A stretch of DNA of 64,000 nucleotides from Bradyrhizobium sp. B124 (GTDB lineage: Bacteria > Pseudomonadota > Alphaproteobacteria > Rhizobiales > Xanthobacteraceae). Below the pieces are notes generated by a model. The model did no database searches, was not told the DNA's origin, and was given only the letters and a program-made list of their open reading frames with translations. Below are positions 44,629-53,023 of this stretch, one piece after another. Each line of letters opens with the position of its first letter. The first letter of the stretch is position 1. The stretch is from contig NZ_CP152413.1 in assembly GCF_038967635.1 (NCBI RefSeq), forward strand, positions 3,410,001 to 3,474,000, written 5' to 3'. The translations under genes were made by a program, and so were the position numbers.

Positions 44629-45339
44629 TCAGGCAGCAGCCGCGAACGAGGTCACATCGACGATACGGTCGGCGATCAGATGGCGGATCTCGTCGTCATG
44701 GACAATCGCGACCATCGCGACGCCCTTGGTCTTTTTCTCCGCAATCAGCTCGACCACCACTGCGCGATTCGCCGCATCGAGCGAAGCGGTCGGCTCGTCC
44801 AGCAGCAGGATCGGCAGGTCCGAGATGAAGCCGCGCGCGATGTTGACGCGCTGCTGCTCGCCGCCGGAGAAGGTCGAGGGCGGCAAGGTCCACAGCCGCT
44901 CCGGAATGTTGAGCCGGCGCAACAGGCGCCCGGCGCGTTCGCGGGCCTCCTCGCGCGCCACGCCGTTGACGATCAACGGCTCGGCGACGACGTCGATCGT
45001 GGCCACCCGCGGCACCGCGCGCAGGAACTGGCTGACATAGCCGATGGTCGAGCGGCGGATGCTCAGCACCTGCCGTGGTTCGGCGGTCGCGAGGTCGATC
45101 ACCGTGCCGCGATGGCGGATGCCGATCCGGCCGCTGTCGCAGCGATAATTGCCGAAGATCATCTTCAGGATCGAGGATTTGCCGGCGCCCGACGGGCCCG
45201 ACAGCACCACGCACTCGCCCGGATCGGCGTGGAACGAAACGCCCCGCACCACCGGCAGCTCGACGCCGCCTTGCAGATGCATGGTGAAGGTCTTCTCGGC
45301 GTTGGCAAGTTCGATCATCGCGGTCATTGGCAAGCTCAT
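44629..45339 (-). CDS. phnL: C-P lyase ABC-type subunit PhnL
   Basis: A 236-residue ABC ATPase. The Walker A is GPSGAGKSS (about residue 48), the signature FSGGEQQRVNIARG, and Walker B LLLDEPTASLD. PhnL is one of two ABC proteins of the phn operon needed for C-P lyase function, with PhnG, PhnH and PhnI in forming the triphosphate ribose phosphonate intermediate. The ATG 45339 overlaps the phnK stop (ATGA), which fixes the start. Confidence 0.94.
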   Translation of the reverse strand: MSLPMTAMIELANAEKTFTMHLQGGVELPVVRGVSFHADPGECVVLSGPSGAGKSSILKMIFGNYRCDSGRIGIRHRGTVIDLATAEPRQVLSIRRSTIGYVSQFLRAVPRVATIDVVAEPLIVNGVAREEARERAGRLLRRLNIPERLWTLPPSTFSGGEQQRVNIARGFISDLPILLLDEPTASLDAANRAVVVELIAEKKTKGVAMVAIVHDDEIRHLIADRIVDVTSFAAAA

Positions 45340-46133
45340 GGCGGCAGTATCGAGGAAACGAGCAGCTGCGTATAGGGCTCGCGGGGATCATCGAGCACCT
45401 GGTCGGTGAGACCGGTCTCGATGACGCGGCCGCCCTTCATCACCATCACGCGATGCGACAGCAGGCGCGCGACCGCGAGATCGTGGGTCACGACGATGGC
45501 GGCAAGGCCGAGCTCGCTGACGAGATTGCGCATCAGATCGAGCAGGCGCGCCTGCACCGAGACGTCGAGGCCGCCGGTCGGCTCGTCCATGAACACCAGC
45601 CGCGGCTCGGTGACGAGGTTGCGCGCGATCTGCAGCCGCTGCCGCATACCGCCCGAATAGGTCTTCGGCGCATCGTCGATGCGGCCGACATCGATCTCGA
45701 CCCGATCGAGCCAGGTCGATGCGGTGTCGCGGATCCGGCCGTAGTGATTCCAGCCGACCGCCATCAGCCGCTCGCCGACATTGGCGCCGGCCGAGACGCC
45801 CATGCGCAGGCCCTGCGCCGGGTCCTGATGCACAAAGCCCCAGTCGGTGCGGAACAGGAAGCGCCGCTCCGATTCGCCGAGCTCGGCGAGGTCGCGCAGC
45901 ACGCCGTCGCGCATCCGGTAGGACACCCGGCCCGCGCTCGGCGCGAGCTGCGCGGAGAGCAGTTGCAGCAGCGTCGACTTGCCCGAACCGGACTCGCCGA
46001 CGATCGCCAACACTTCACCGGGATAGAGTGCGAACGAGACGTCGCGGCAGGCCGGGAGCCGGCCGTAATTCTTGGCAAGCCCCTCGGCCACCAGCAGCGG
46101 CTGATCGTTGTCGAGGCTCGAGAGCTCAGACAT
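45336..46133 (-). CDS. phnK: C-P lyase ABC-type subunit PhnK
   Basis: A 265-residue ABC ATPase. The Walker A is VGESGSGKST (about residue 42), the signature YSGGMRQRLQIARNL, and Walker B LVFMDEPTGGLDVSV. PhnK binds the PhnGHIJ core complex and couples ATP hydrolysis to the C-P lyase machinery in the cytoplasm. Its ATG 46133 overlaps the end of phnJ by eight bases, so the two are translationally coupled. Confidence 0.95.
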   Translation of the reverse strand: MSELSSLDNDQPLLVAEGLAKNYGRLPACRDVSFALYPGEVLAIVGESGSGKSTLLQLLSAQLAPSAGRVSYRMRDGVLRDLAELGESERRFLFRTDWGFVHQDPAQGLRMGVSAGANVGERLMAVGWNHYGRIRDTASTWLDRVEIDVGRIDDAPKTYSGGMRQRLQIARNLVTEPRLVFMDEPTGGLDVSVQARLLDLMRNLVSELGLAAIVVTHDLAVARLLSHRVMVMKGGRVIETGLTDQVLDDPREPYTQLLVSSILPP

Positions 46134-47010
46134 GCGCCTTCTCCTTGTGCGGCGCCGCGCTTTCGGTGCCGTGATGGCCGGCGGCCTGGCGCTGCTCGCA
46201 GAAGTCGGTATCGGAGCAGACGAACATCCGCCCGCCCTTGTCGTCCGTGACGATCTCGTCGAGATAGGAATTATCCGCGCCGCACAGCGCGCAGGGCGCG
46301 TCGAAGCGGTAGCGCGTGAACGGATGATCCTCGAAATCCAGCGAGACCACAGTGGTGTAGGGCGGGATCGCGTAGATCCGCTTCTCGCGGCCGGCGCCGA
46401 ACAGCTGCAGCGCCGCGCAATTGTCCATCTTCGGATTGTCGAATTTCGGCGTCGGCGACGGGTCCATCACGTAGCGCGCGTTCACCTTCACCGGATAGGC
46501 GTAGGCGGTCGCGATATGGCCGAAGCGCGCGATGTCCTCGTAGAGCTTGACATGCATCAGCCCGTATTCGGCCAGCGCGTGCATCCGCCGCGTCTCGGTC
46601 TCGCGCGGCTCGAGGAAGCGCAGCGGCTCGGGGATCGGCACCTGATAGACCAGCACCTGCCCGGCATGCAGCGACGCCTCGGGAATGCGGTGCCGGGTCT
46701 GGATCACGGTCGCGTCCGTCGTTGACGTCGTGGTCGCGACACCAGCGGTCTTGCCGAAGAACTTGCGGATCGAGATCGCGTTGGTGGTGTCGTCCGAACC
46801 CTGGTCGATCACCTTCAGCACGTCGTCGGGACCGAGGATCGCAGCCGTCACCTGCACGCCGCCGGTGCCCCAGCCATAGGGCATCGGCATCTCGCGGCTC
46901 GCGAACGGCACCTGATAGCCGGGGATCGCGATCGCCTTCAGGATCGCGCGGCGAATCATCCGCTTGGTCTGCTCGTCGAGATAGGCGAAATTGTACGTCG
47001 GCGCGTTCAT
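46126..47010 (-). CDS. phnJ: alpha-D-ribose 1-methylphosphonate 5-phosphate C-P lyase
   Basis: The catalytic radical-SAM-type subunit, 294 residues, that splits the carbon-phosphorus bond and releases methane plus the ribose cyclic phosphate. The PhnJ-specific cysteines are at 240, 243, 265 and 271, spaced C-x2-C-x21-C-x5-C, exactly the motif that binds the [4Fe-4S] cluster and supplies the thiyl radical. ATG 47010 overlaps the phnI stop (ATGA). The longer open frame upstream is antisense or out of phase with phnI and is not real. Confidence 0.97.
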   Translation of the reverse strand: MNAPTYNFAYLDEQTKRMIRRAILKAIAIPGYQVPFASREMPMPYGWGTGGVQVTAAILGPDDVLKVIDQGSDDTTNAISIRKFFGKTAGVATTTSTTDATVIQTRHRIPEASLHAGQVLVYQVPIPEPLRFLEPRETETRRMHALAEYGLMHVKLYEDIARFGHIATAYAYPVKVNARYVMDPSPTPKFDNPKMDNCAALQLFGAGREKRIYAIPPYTTVVSLDFEDHPFTRYRFDAPCALCGADNSYLDEIVTDDKGGRMFVCSDTDFCEQRQAAGHHGTESAAPHKEKAHV

Positions 47011-48110
47011 TCCGCGGCCTCCTGCAGTTCCACGGCCTCGTTGGCTTCCGCGAACTCCTGCCGCAGCTTGCGCAGCAGGCCGAGCTCGGACTGGAAGTCG
47101 ACGTAGTGCGGCAGCTTGAGATGCTCGACGAAGCCGGTCGACTGGACATTGTCGGAGTGCGACATCACGAACTCCTCGTCCTGCGCCGGCGCCGCGGCCT
47201 CCTCGCCGAGCTCGCGTGCGCGCAGCGCGCGGTCGACCAGCGCCATCGACATGGTCTTGCGCTCGCTCTGGCCGAAGGCGAGGCCATAGCCACGGGTGAA
47301 GCACGGCGCCTCGGTCGTCGAGCCCTTGAACTGGTTGACCATCTGGCACTCGGTGAGCTCGATCGAGCCGAGCGGCACCGCGAAGCCGACGTCTTCGGCT
47401 GAGAATTCGACCTCGACCTCGCCGAAGCGGATCTCGCCGGCGAAGGGATGATTGCGGCCGTAGCCGCGCTGCGTCGAATAGCCGAGTGCGAGCAGAAAAC
47501 CCTCGTCGCCGCGCGCCAGATTCTGCAGCCGCAGATCGCGATCGGCTGGGAAGTTCAGCGGTTCGCGCGTGAGGTCGCCGACCACAGCGTCGGCATCGGC
47601 CCGCGGCGACGATTCGATCAAACCATCGCGGCCGAGAATGTCGGTGACCCGCGGCGTTGCCGCCTGCGAGGCTTCCGCGGTCGCCGGCTGCTCCGGCACA
47701 AAACCTTCCGCAAGCTGCGGATCGAGCAGGCGATGGGTGTAGTCGAAGGTCGGCCCCAGGATCTGGCCGCCCGGAACGTCCTTGAAGGTCGAAGAGATGC
47801 GCCGCCGCACCAACATCTCGCCGGTATTGACCGGCTCGGTGGCGCCGAAGCGCGGCAGGGTGGCGCGGAAGGCGCGAACCAGGAAGATCGCCTCGATCAT
47901 GTCGCCGCGCGCCTGCTTGATCGCGAGCGCCGCAAGCTCGCGGTCGTAGAGCGAACCTTCGGTCATCACGCGGTCGACACCAAGCGCGAGCTGCCCGGAG
48001 ATCTGCGCCAGCGACACCTCGGGCACATCGCGATCGCCGCGCCGCTCATGCGCCAGCAGCCGATGAGCGTTCTCGATGGCGCGCTCGCCTCCCTTGACGG
48101 CTACATACAT
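47007..48110 (-). CDS. phnI: alpha-D-ribose 1-methylphosphonate 5-triphosphate synthase subunit PhnI
   Basis: A 367-residue subunit with the typical N-terminus MYVAVKGGERAIENAHRLLA and the conserved SLAQISGQLALGVDRVMTEG. PhnI is the nucleosidase/phosphonate-transfer subunit that displaces adenine from ATP with methylphosphonate, together with PhnG, PhnH and PhnL. It overlaps phnJ by four bases and starts three bases after phnH. Confidence 0.96.
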   Translation of the reverse strand: MYVAVKGGERAIENAHRLLAHERRGDRDVPEVSLAQISGQLALGVDRVMTEGSLYDRELAALAIKQARGDMIEAIFLVRAFRATLPRFGATEPVNTGEMLVRRRISSTFKDVPGGQILGPTFDYTHRLLDPQLAEGFVPEQPATAEASQAATPRVTDILGRDGLIESSPRADADAVVGDLTREPLNFPADRDLRLQNLARGDEGFLLALGYSTQRGYGRNHPFAGEIRFGEVEVEFSAEDVGFAVPLGSIELTECQMVNQFKGSTTEAPCFTRGYGLAFGQSERKTMSMALVDRALRARELGEEAAAPAQDEEFVMSHSDNVQSTGFVEHLKLPHYVDFQSELGLLRKLRQEFAEANEAVELQEAAE

Positions 48111-48113
48111 CGC

Positions 48114-48722
48114 TCACACTCCGCTTGCGATCAGCCGCGTGGTGCGCGGGATCGCGACAATCTTGTCGTCATGGACCAGCACGACGTCGATGCCGCGCGG
48201 GAACAGCGCTTCATTGATCGCCAGCCGCTGGAACAGGTCGCGCGGCTTGATCATCGCCTGCAACATCGCGCTGCCGTCGATGCCGGGACCCTTCAGCTCG
48301 AAGGCCGGCCCCTGCGTCAGGCTGTCGATCTGCAGGATCAGCGTGGTCGACCGGTCAGGATATTCGCTGCTGCCGAACGCGAATCGCTCCAGCACCGGCA
48401 GGTTTGCGGCATCGCCGATCAGCGCGAAGCTCGCGATCGAGGGATCGGCGATCACCGGCGCGCTGGCGTGAAACTTCAGCCAGCGGGCGACATCAGGCGT
48501 CGCCGACATCGCGGCATCGAGCCAGATCGGCGTGTCGTGATCGAACAGCGTCAGCGCGATCGCGGCCGCGCCGCGCATCATCCCGGCGGGTGTTCCGACG
48601 CTCGCGGCGACGCGCTGCACGCTGCCCGGGCGCGCCATCGCATCCATCACGGAGCGGAATGTGGATTGCGCCGACAGCACCTTGTCGGCAAACCCTGCGG
48701 GCATTTCGGCAATCGTCGTCAT
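48114..48722 (-). CDS. phnH: C-P lyase subunit PhnH
   Basis: A 202-residue core complex protein (family PF05845-type: FRSVMDAMARPGSVQRVAAS; LFPRGIDVVLVHDDKIVAIP). PhnH forms part of the PhnG2H2I2J2 complex; its own catalytic role is not established. ATG 48722 gives the conserved N-terminus, and the frame extends 13 codons upstream over phnG. The gap to phnG is four bases. Confidence 0.94.
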   Translation of the reverse strand: MTTIAEMPAGFADKVLSAQSTFRSVMDAMARPGSVQRVAASVGTPAGMMRGAAAIALTLFDHDTPIWLDAAMSATPDVARWLKFHASAPVIADPSIASFALIGDAANLPVLERFAFGSSEYPDRSTTLILQIDSLTQGPAFELKGPGIDGSAMLQAMIKPRDLFQRLAINEALFPRGIDVVLVHDDKIVAIPRTTRLIASGV

Positions 48723-48726
48723 TGCA

Positions 48727-49200
48727 TCACCCTTCACCGCGCACCATGGTGTAGAAATCAACCCGCGTCGCCGCGGTCTCGGCGGCCTTGCGGGCGCGTT
48801 CGGCGTTCATCGCGACCCGCAGCGGCGCGATCACCTTGGCCTCCACCTCGCCGGACAATTCCGCCGACTGCACCATGGCGTCGCATAGCGCGATCATCTG
48901 CGCCTTGTGCGCATCGCGGCCGAGCGTGTAGCCGAAGCCGACTTCGCCGGTCGCAAGCCGCACCGCCGCGCGCGATACCGTCGCCTCGCCGAGGTTGAAC
49001 GGCGCACCGTCACCGCCGATCCGCCCGCGCATCATCACGAGGCCGTTCTCCGGCTCGCGCAGGTTCTCGTGGCTGGGCACCGCGATCGCCGCCAGCCTGC
49101 CTGCGATGTCGGCCGCGGCGGAGTGCGCCAGCACCGTCATCGCGGCCTTGCGCTGGGCCTGTTTGCTGTCCGGTCCGGTCGAATTCGTGGTTGAATTCAT
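48727..49200 (-). CDS. phnG: C-P lyase subunit PhnG
   Basis: A 157-residue subunit (IAVPSHENLREPENGLVMMR; FNLGEATVSRAAVRLATGEV) and the first gene of the phnGHIJKLMN operon. PhnG is required for the first step, attaching methylphosphonate to the ribose of ATP. ATG 49200 is preferred; an upstream in-frame ATG at 49242 falls inside the operator and promoter. The divergent gene is phnF, 104 bp away. Confidence 0.93.
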   Translation of the reverse strand: MNSTTNSTGPDSKQAQRKAAMTVLAHSAAADIAGRLAAIAVPSHENLREPENGLVMMRGRIGGDGAPFNLGEATVSRAAVRLATGEVGFGYTLGRDAHKAQMIALCDAMVQSAELSGEVEAKVIAPLRVAMNAERARKAAETAATRVDFYTMVRGEG

Positions 49201-49216
49201 GGGCAACCTTGCTTGC

Positions 49217-49248
49217 ATCAAGTTGTCTATGATACTAGACAACTTGAT
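49217..49248. promoter_or_regulatory. predicted PhnF operator
   Basis: 13-bp perfect inverted repeat ATCAAGTTGTCTA / TAGACAACTTGAT around TGATAC, in the gap between divergent phnG and phnF. The symmetry and the presence of one GntR-type regulator next to it make this the likely PhnF site. It covers the putative phnG -10 (TATCAA, 49249-49244 on the minus strand). Confidence 0.8.
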
Positions 49249-49259
49249 AGCCGAGCGCC

Positions 49260-49277
49260 ATGACTGTTTCGTGACAA
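49260..49277 (-). promoter_or_regulatory. Pho box upstream of phnG
   Basis: On the minus strand 49277-49260 reads TTGTCACGAAACAGTCAT, 14 of 18 matches to the PhoB consensus CTGTCATAAAACTGTCAT, with the two GTCA half-sites exactly 11 bp apart. Ten bases after it comes TATCAA, the spacing expected of a PhoB-activated promoter. It implies phosphate-starvation control of phnG-N. Confidence 0.7.
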
Positions 49278-49304
49278 ACCGAAGATTTCTGGTATCACCG
49301 CGCC

Positions 49305-50030
49305 ATGAGCATGCAGGAAAGTTCCGGCGTCGCCTTGTGGCGGCAGGTCGCTGACGGCATCGAGCGCGGCATCGCCGACGGCCGCTTTGCTGCGGGCGAA
49401 AAGCTGCCCGGCGAGATGGAGATCGCCGAGACTTACCGGGTCAACCGCCACACAGTGCGGCGGGCGCTCGCCGCATTGGCGGAGCGCGGCCTGGTGCGCG
49501 CCGAGCGCGGCAGCGGCACCTATGTCGAAGCCCAGCGCCTTGCCTATCCGCTGCGTTCACGCACGCGATTCTCGGAGATCGTCGGCGCCGGGGGCCACGA
49601 GCCGCGCGGCCAGCTGATCGATGCAGGCAACGACGTCGCCAACCGCGAGATCGCGCGCGAGCTGGGTTTGAAGATCGGCGCGCCGCTGATCCGGATCGAA
49701 GCGGTGCGGCTCGCGGACCGGACGCCGATCTGCGTGTCCACCACCTGGCTGTCGGCCGAGCGGTTTCCCGATGCCGGCAGCGTGTTTGCGGACGTTCGCT
49801 CGATGACGAAGCTGCTCGGGCACTACGGCGTGAAGGATTACCACCGCGCCTCGACCCGGATCACCGCGGCGATCGCCGATGCGACCGACGCCGCGCGGCT
49901 CGACCTGCCGCTGGGCCGGCCGGTGCTGGTGGTCGACGCGACCGACGTCGATATGCTGGACCGCCCGCTGGTGACCAAGCGCTCGCGCTTCGCCGCCGAA
50001 CGCGTGGAGTTTCTGGTCGAGAATAGCTGA
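49305..50030 (+). CDS. phnF: phosphonate metabolism GntR-family regulator
   Basis: A 241-residue HutC/FarR-type GntR regulator. An N-terminal winged helix (GEKLPGEMEIAETYRVNRHT; VRRALAALAERGLVRAERGS) is followed by a UTRA effector domain (RFSEIVGAGGHEPRGQLI; EAVRLADRTPICVSTTWLS). PhnF proteins repress phn genes until a phosphonate or phosphate signal relieves them. It is divergent from phnG, with an inverted repeat between them. It converges on phnE2 across a stem-loop repeat. Confidence 0.93.
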   Translation: MSMQESSGVALWRQVADGIERGIADGRFAAGEKLPGEMEIAETYRVNRHTVRRALAALAERGLVRAERGSGTYVEAQRLAYPLRSRTRFSEIVGAGGHEPRGQLIDAGNDVANREIARELGLKIGAPLIRIEAVRLADRTPICVSTTWLSAERFPDAGSVFADVRSMTKLLGHYGVKDYHRASTRITAAIADATDAARLDLPLGRPVLVVDATDVDMLDRPLVTKRSRFAAERVEFLVENS

Positions 50031-50040
50031 TCTCTCTGCT

Positions 50041-50202
50041 CCCTCGCCCCGCTCTTGCGGGGAGAGGGTTGGGGTGAGGGGCTGCCTCCGCGAATCCGAC
50101 AGATGTGAGTACGGGGACAAACCCCTCACCCGGATTGCACCGGACGATGCTTCGCATCGCCGAGCGCAATCCGACCTCTCCCCGCAAGCGGGGGGCGAGG
50201 TG
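50041..50202. repeat. stem-loop repeat between convergent phnF and phnE2
   Basis: Composite repeat: CCCTCGCCCCGCTCTTGCGG (50041-50060) plus GGAGAGGG and its counterpart CCTCTCCCCGCAAGCGG (from 50175) flank a centre containing GGATTGCACC and GATGCTTCGCATC. It is a typical Rhizobiales intergenic element and probably a bidirectional transcription end. Confidence 0.7.
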
Positions 50203-50207
50203 ACCTC

Positions 50208-51056
50208 CTACACCACCGCCCTTTGGCCGATGATGGCAAAGCGCAGCTTGCTCGAGATGAAATCGATCGCGGCGACCGCGATCAGGATCATCAGGATCAG
50301 GAACGACACCTTCTGCCATTCCAGCACGCGGATCTGCTCGGCGAGCTGGAGCCCAATGCCGCCGGCGCCGACGATGCCGATGATGGTGGCCGAACGGGTG
50401 TTCGACTCGATGAAGTAGAGCACCTGGGCGGCGATCACAGGCAGCACCTGCGGCAGCAGCCCGAAGCGGATTTCATGCAACGCATTGCCGCCGGAGGCGC
50501 GGATGCCCTCGACCTGCTTGCGATCGGCCGCCTCGATCGCCTCCGAGAACAGCTTTCCGAACGCGCCGAAGTCGGAGACCATGATCGCCAGCACGCCGGC
50601 GAACGGGCCGAGACCGACGACGTTGATCCAGACCAGCGCCCAGATCAGCGTATCGACGCCGCGGATCGAATCCAGGAAGCGGCGCACCGGAAAGCGGATC
50701 AGGTTCGAGGGGATGATGTTGCGCGCCGCCAAGAGGCTGACCGGCAGCGCCAGCACCGCCGCAAGCGTGGTGCCGAGCAGCGCGATCGACAGCGTCTCGC
50801 CGAGCGCCTGCATGTAGAGCGGGAACGACGCGCCGGGATTGGGCGGGATCATCATCATGGTGATCCAGCCGAGCTGGCTCATTCCCGAGATCAGCCTGGA
50901 CGGCGAGAAGTCGAGATCGACCAGGCCGTATGCAAAGATCGCGATCGCCGCCACGATCGTGGCCGGCATCGCCAGCCGCGCCGACGCGGGGCGTTCGAAC
51001 ACGCCGGGGTATTTCGCACGCAAGTCCGCGGTGTCCGGCTTCGGCAGCTGGCTCAT
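50208..51056 (-). CDS. phnE: phosphonate ABC transporter permease PhnE (second copy)
   Basis: A 282-residue inner-membrane permease with six hydrophobic helices and the ABC contact loop VEGIRASGGNALHEIRFGLL; the end motif IGIVGAGGIGLQLAEQIRVL is typical of PhnE. It works with its paralogue 51053-51937 as a heterodimer with PhnC. Its ATG 51056 overlaps the stop of the first permease (ATGA). The longer frame reaching upstream is only the shadow of the first permease. Confidence 0.94.
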   Translation of the reverse strand: MSQLPKPDTADLRAKYPGVFERPASARLAMPATIVAAIAIFAYGLVDLDFSPSRLISGMSQLGWITMMMIPPNPGASFPLYMQALGETLSIALLGTTLAAVLALPVSLLAARNIIPSNLIRFPVRRFLDSIRGVDTLIWALVWINVVGLGPFAGVLAIMVSDFGAFGKLFSEAIEAADRKQVEGIRASGGNALHEIRFGLLPQVLPVIAAQVLYFIESNTRSATIIGIVGAGGIGLQLAEQIRVLEWQKVSFLILMILIAVAAIDFISSKLRFAIIGQRAVV

Positions 51057-51937
51057 CGCCGGGTCTCCTTGCCGAACAGCCGGCCGCGCAGCCAGCCGGT
51101 CGAGATGTCGATGATGAAGACGGTGACGATGATGGTGACGAGGATCGCGCTGACGTCGGAATAATAGAACTTGCGGATCGCGACCACGAGCTCCTGGCCG
51201 ATGCCGCCGGCGCCGACGAAGCCCATCACCGACGCCTCGCGGACGTTGATCTCGAAGCGCAGCAGCGCATAGCTGGCGTAGCCCGCCGAGACCTGCGGCA
51301 GGATGGCAAAGCGCATGCAGGACAGCCAGCTCGCGCCGGTGGAGCGGATGCCCTCGACCGGCTTCATGTCGGCATTCTCGACGATCTCGGCGAACAGCTT
51401 GCCGAGCGCCCCGGTGGTGTGGATCGCAATCGCCAGCACGCCGGCCATCGGCCCGAGGCCGAACGCGATCACGAAGATCAGCGCGAACACGATACCCGGC
51501 ACCGTGCGGGCGAATTCGAGCAGGCGACGGACGGTAAAGCGCACCCATGGTCCCGGCGAGGTGTTCTGGGCCGCGAAGAAATTCAGCGCAAAGGCAAACA
51601 CGGCACCGGTCAAGGTGCCGACATAGCTGATCAGGAGGGTCTCACCGAGCAGCCGCAACCATTTCTTCAGGCCCCAGAACCATTCCACCGGATCGGTCCA
51701 GACCCGGGCACCGGAATCCAGCGTCAGGATGCGGTCGAAATAGCTGACGAAGTTGCCGAAATAGGTGAAGAACGTGTGCAGGTTCACATCGGCGCCGAGC
51801 GCCGCGATAAACAGCGCCGCGCAGAACACCGCGGCCGCCACCGTCGCCTTCAGCCGCTTGCGCGCGACCGCCTTGCGATAGGCATCGTTCAGCGTCGCCA
51901 ATTGCTGCGCTGGAAGGATGGAAATGGCGGTCGCCAT
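51053..51937 (-). CDS. phnE: phosphonate ABC transporter permease PhnE (first copy)
   Basis: A 294-residue permease with the same layout as its paralogue (contact loop VEGIRSTGASWLSCMRFAIL; end MGFVGAGGIGQELVVAIRKF). It has a longer N-terminal cytoplasmic stretch and a ~60-residue periplasmic insert (FVSYFDRILTLDSGARVWTD). ATG 51937 is preferred over an upstream ATG at 52000 that lies in the phnD-phnE hairpin region. Confidence 0.93.
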   Translation of the reverse strand: MATAISILPAQQLATLNDAYRKAVARKRLKATVAAAVFCAALFIAALGADVNLHTFFTYFGNFVSYFDRILTLDSGARVWTDPVEWFWGLKKWLRLLGETLLISYVGTLTGAVFAFALNFFAAQNTSPGPWVRFTVRRLLEFARTVPGIVFALIFVIAFGLGPMAGVLAIAIHTTGALGKLFAEIVENADMKPVEGIRSTGASWLSCMRFAILPQVSAGYASYALLRFEINVREASVMGFVGAGGIGQELVVAIRKFYYSDVSAILVTIIVTVFIIDISTGWLRGRLFGKETRR

Positions 51938-51969
51938 CGATGCGGGCCAGTCTGCTCGAGGGAGGAACG

Positions 51970-51998
51970 AAAAGGGCCGGGTTGTCGAAACCCGGCCC
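51970..51998 (-). promoter_or_regulatory. intra-operon hairpin between phnD and phnE1
   Basis: 10-bp perfect stem GGGCCGGGTT / AACCCGGCCC (51974-51998); on the minus strand it is followed by TTTT (51973-51970). This is a terminator-like structure in the 81-bp gap, likely causing partial termination or protecting the phnD mRNA so that the binding protein is made in excess. Confidence 0.65.
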
Positions 51999-52018
51999 AA
52001 TTCAGCGGCGACGCGCGA

Positions 52019-52948
52019 TCAGGAGCCCTTCTTGCGCAGAGCGTCGACGAACTTGATCAGCTCGATGGTCTTGTCGTAGTCGGCGTTGGTGACCGGCTGC
52101 CATGGACGGTTCTTGCCGTCGGACAGCTTCTTGAAGGCTTCCGGATCCTTCGTCGGCATGTCGAGGAAGGCCTGCTTGATCTTCGCCTTCATGTCGTCGG
52201 GAAGGCTCTCGAGATAGGCGTAGGGCGAGTTGATGATCAGGTCGGACTTCACGATGATACGGAAGTCCTCCTTCTTCAGCGGCGTGCCGTCGCTCGACTT
52301 CACCATGTTCTTGGCGAGCATGCGGGTCAGGTTGGAATCGTCGTCGGCATTCCACCAATTGGCGGCGACGTCGACGGTGCCCTGCGCCAGCGCCAGCACG
52401 GCGTTCTCGTGGCTGCCGGTGAAGACGACCTTGGAGAAGTAGGTCTCCGGATCGATCCCCATCTGGTTCAGCTTGAAACGCGGCATGTTGTTGCCGGAGG
52501 TCGAGTTGGGATCGACCAGGCCGATATTCTTGCCCTTGAGGTCTTCGACCTTCTGGTACGGGCTCTTGGCGAGCACGTAGAACACCGAATAATAGCCCTT
52601 CGAACCGTCGGCATTGACGTCGATCACGAACGCGTCGGTCTTGACGCCGGTGAGGCGAGCGCGGGCGAACGACGCCGGGCCGTAGTAACCGATGTGGATG
52701 TTGCCGGCGCGCTGGCCCTCGATGACGGCCGCGTAGTCGTTGGCGACGCGCAGGGTCACCTTGATGCCGAGTTCCTTCGACAGATACTCGGTGAGCGGAC
52801 CGTAGCGCTCGGTAACACCGGAGCCGTTCTCGGCGGGAATCACCGCGAAGGTGATCTCCGGATACTTGGTCTTCCAGTCCTCGGCCGAAGCCGATCCTGC
52901 AAACGCCAGCGCGGCGGCGCCGGCCAGAATGATGCGACGAGTGATCAT
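52019..52948 (-). CDS. phnD: phosphonate ABC transporter substrate-binding protein
   Basis: A 309-residue periplasmic binding protein. A Sec signal (MITRRIILAGAAALAFAGSA, cleavage after ASA) is followed by the two-lobed PhnD fold (ITFAVIPAENGSGVTERYGP; NIGLVDPNSTSGNNMPRFK; NWWNADDDSNLTRMLAKNMV). It captures alkyl- or aminoalkylphosphonates for PhnC/PhnE. It comes 75 bp after phnC in the same direction. Confidence 0.95.
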   Translation of the reverse strand: MITRRIILAGAAALAFAGSASAEDWKTKYPEITFAVIPAENGSGVTERYGPLTEYLSKELGIKVTLRVANDYAAVIEGQRAGNIHIGYYGPASFARARLTGVKTDAFVIDVNADGSKGYYSVFYVLAKSPYQKVEDLKGKNIGLVDPNSTSGNNMPRFKLNQMGIDPETYFSKVVFTGSHENAVLALAQGTVDVAANWWNADDDSNLTRMLAKNMVKSSDGTPLKKEDFRIIVKSDLIINSPYAYLESLPDDMKAKIKQAFLDMPTKDPEAFKKLSDGKNRPWQPVTNADYDKTIELIKFVDALRKKGS

Positions 52949-53023
52949 GTTACCCCTCTTTGGTAGTTACGCCTGTTGGCCGGGCGAAATGCCCGGTTGC
53001 CCTGTTTTTCGAAAATGCGCCGC

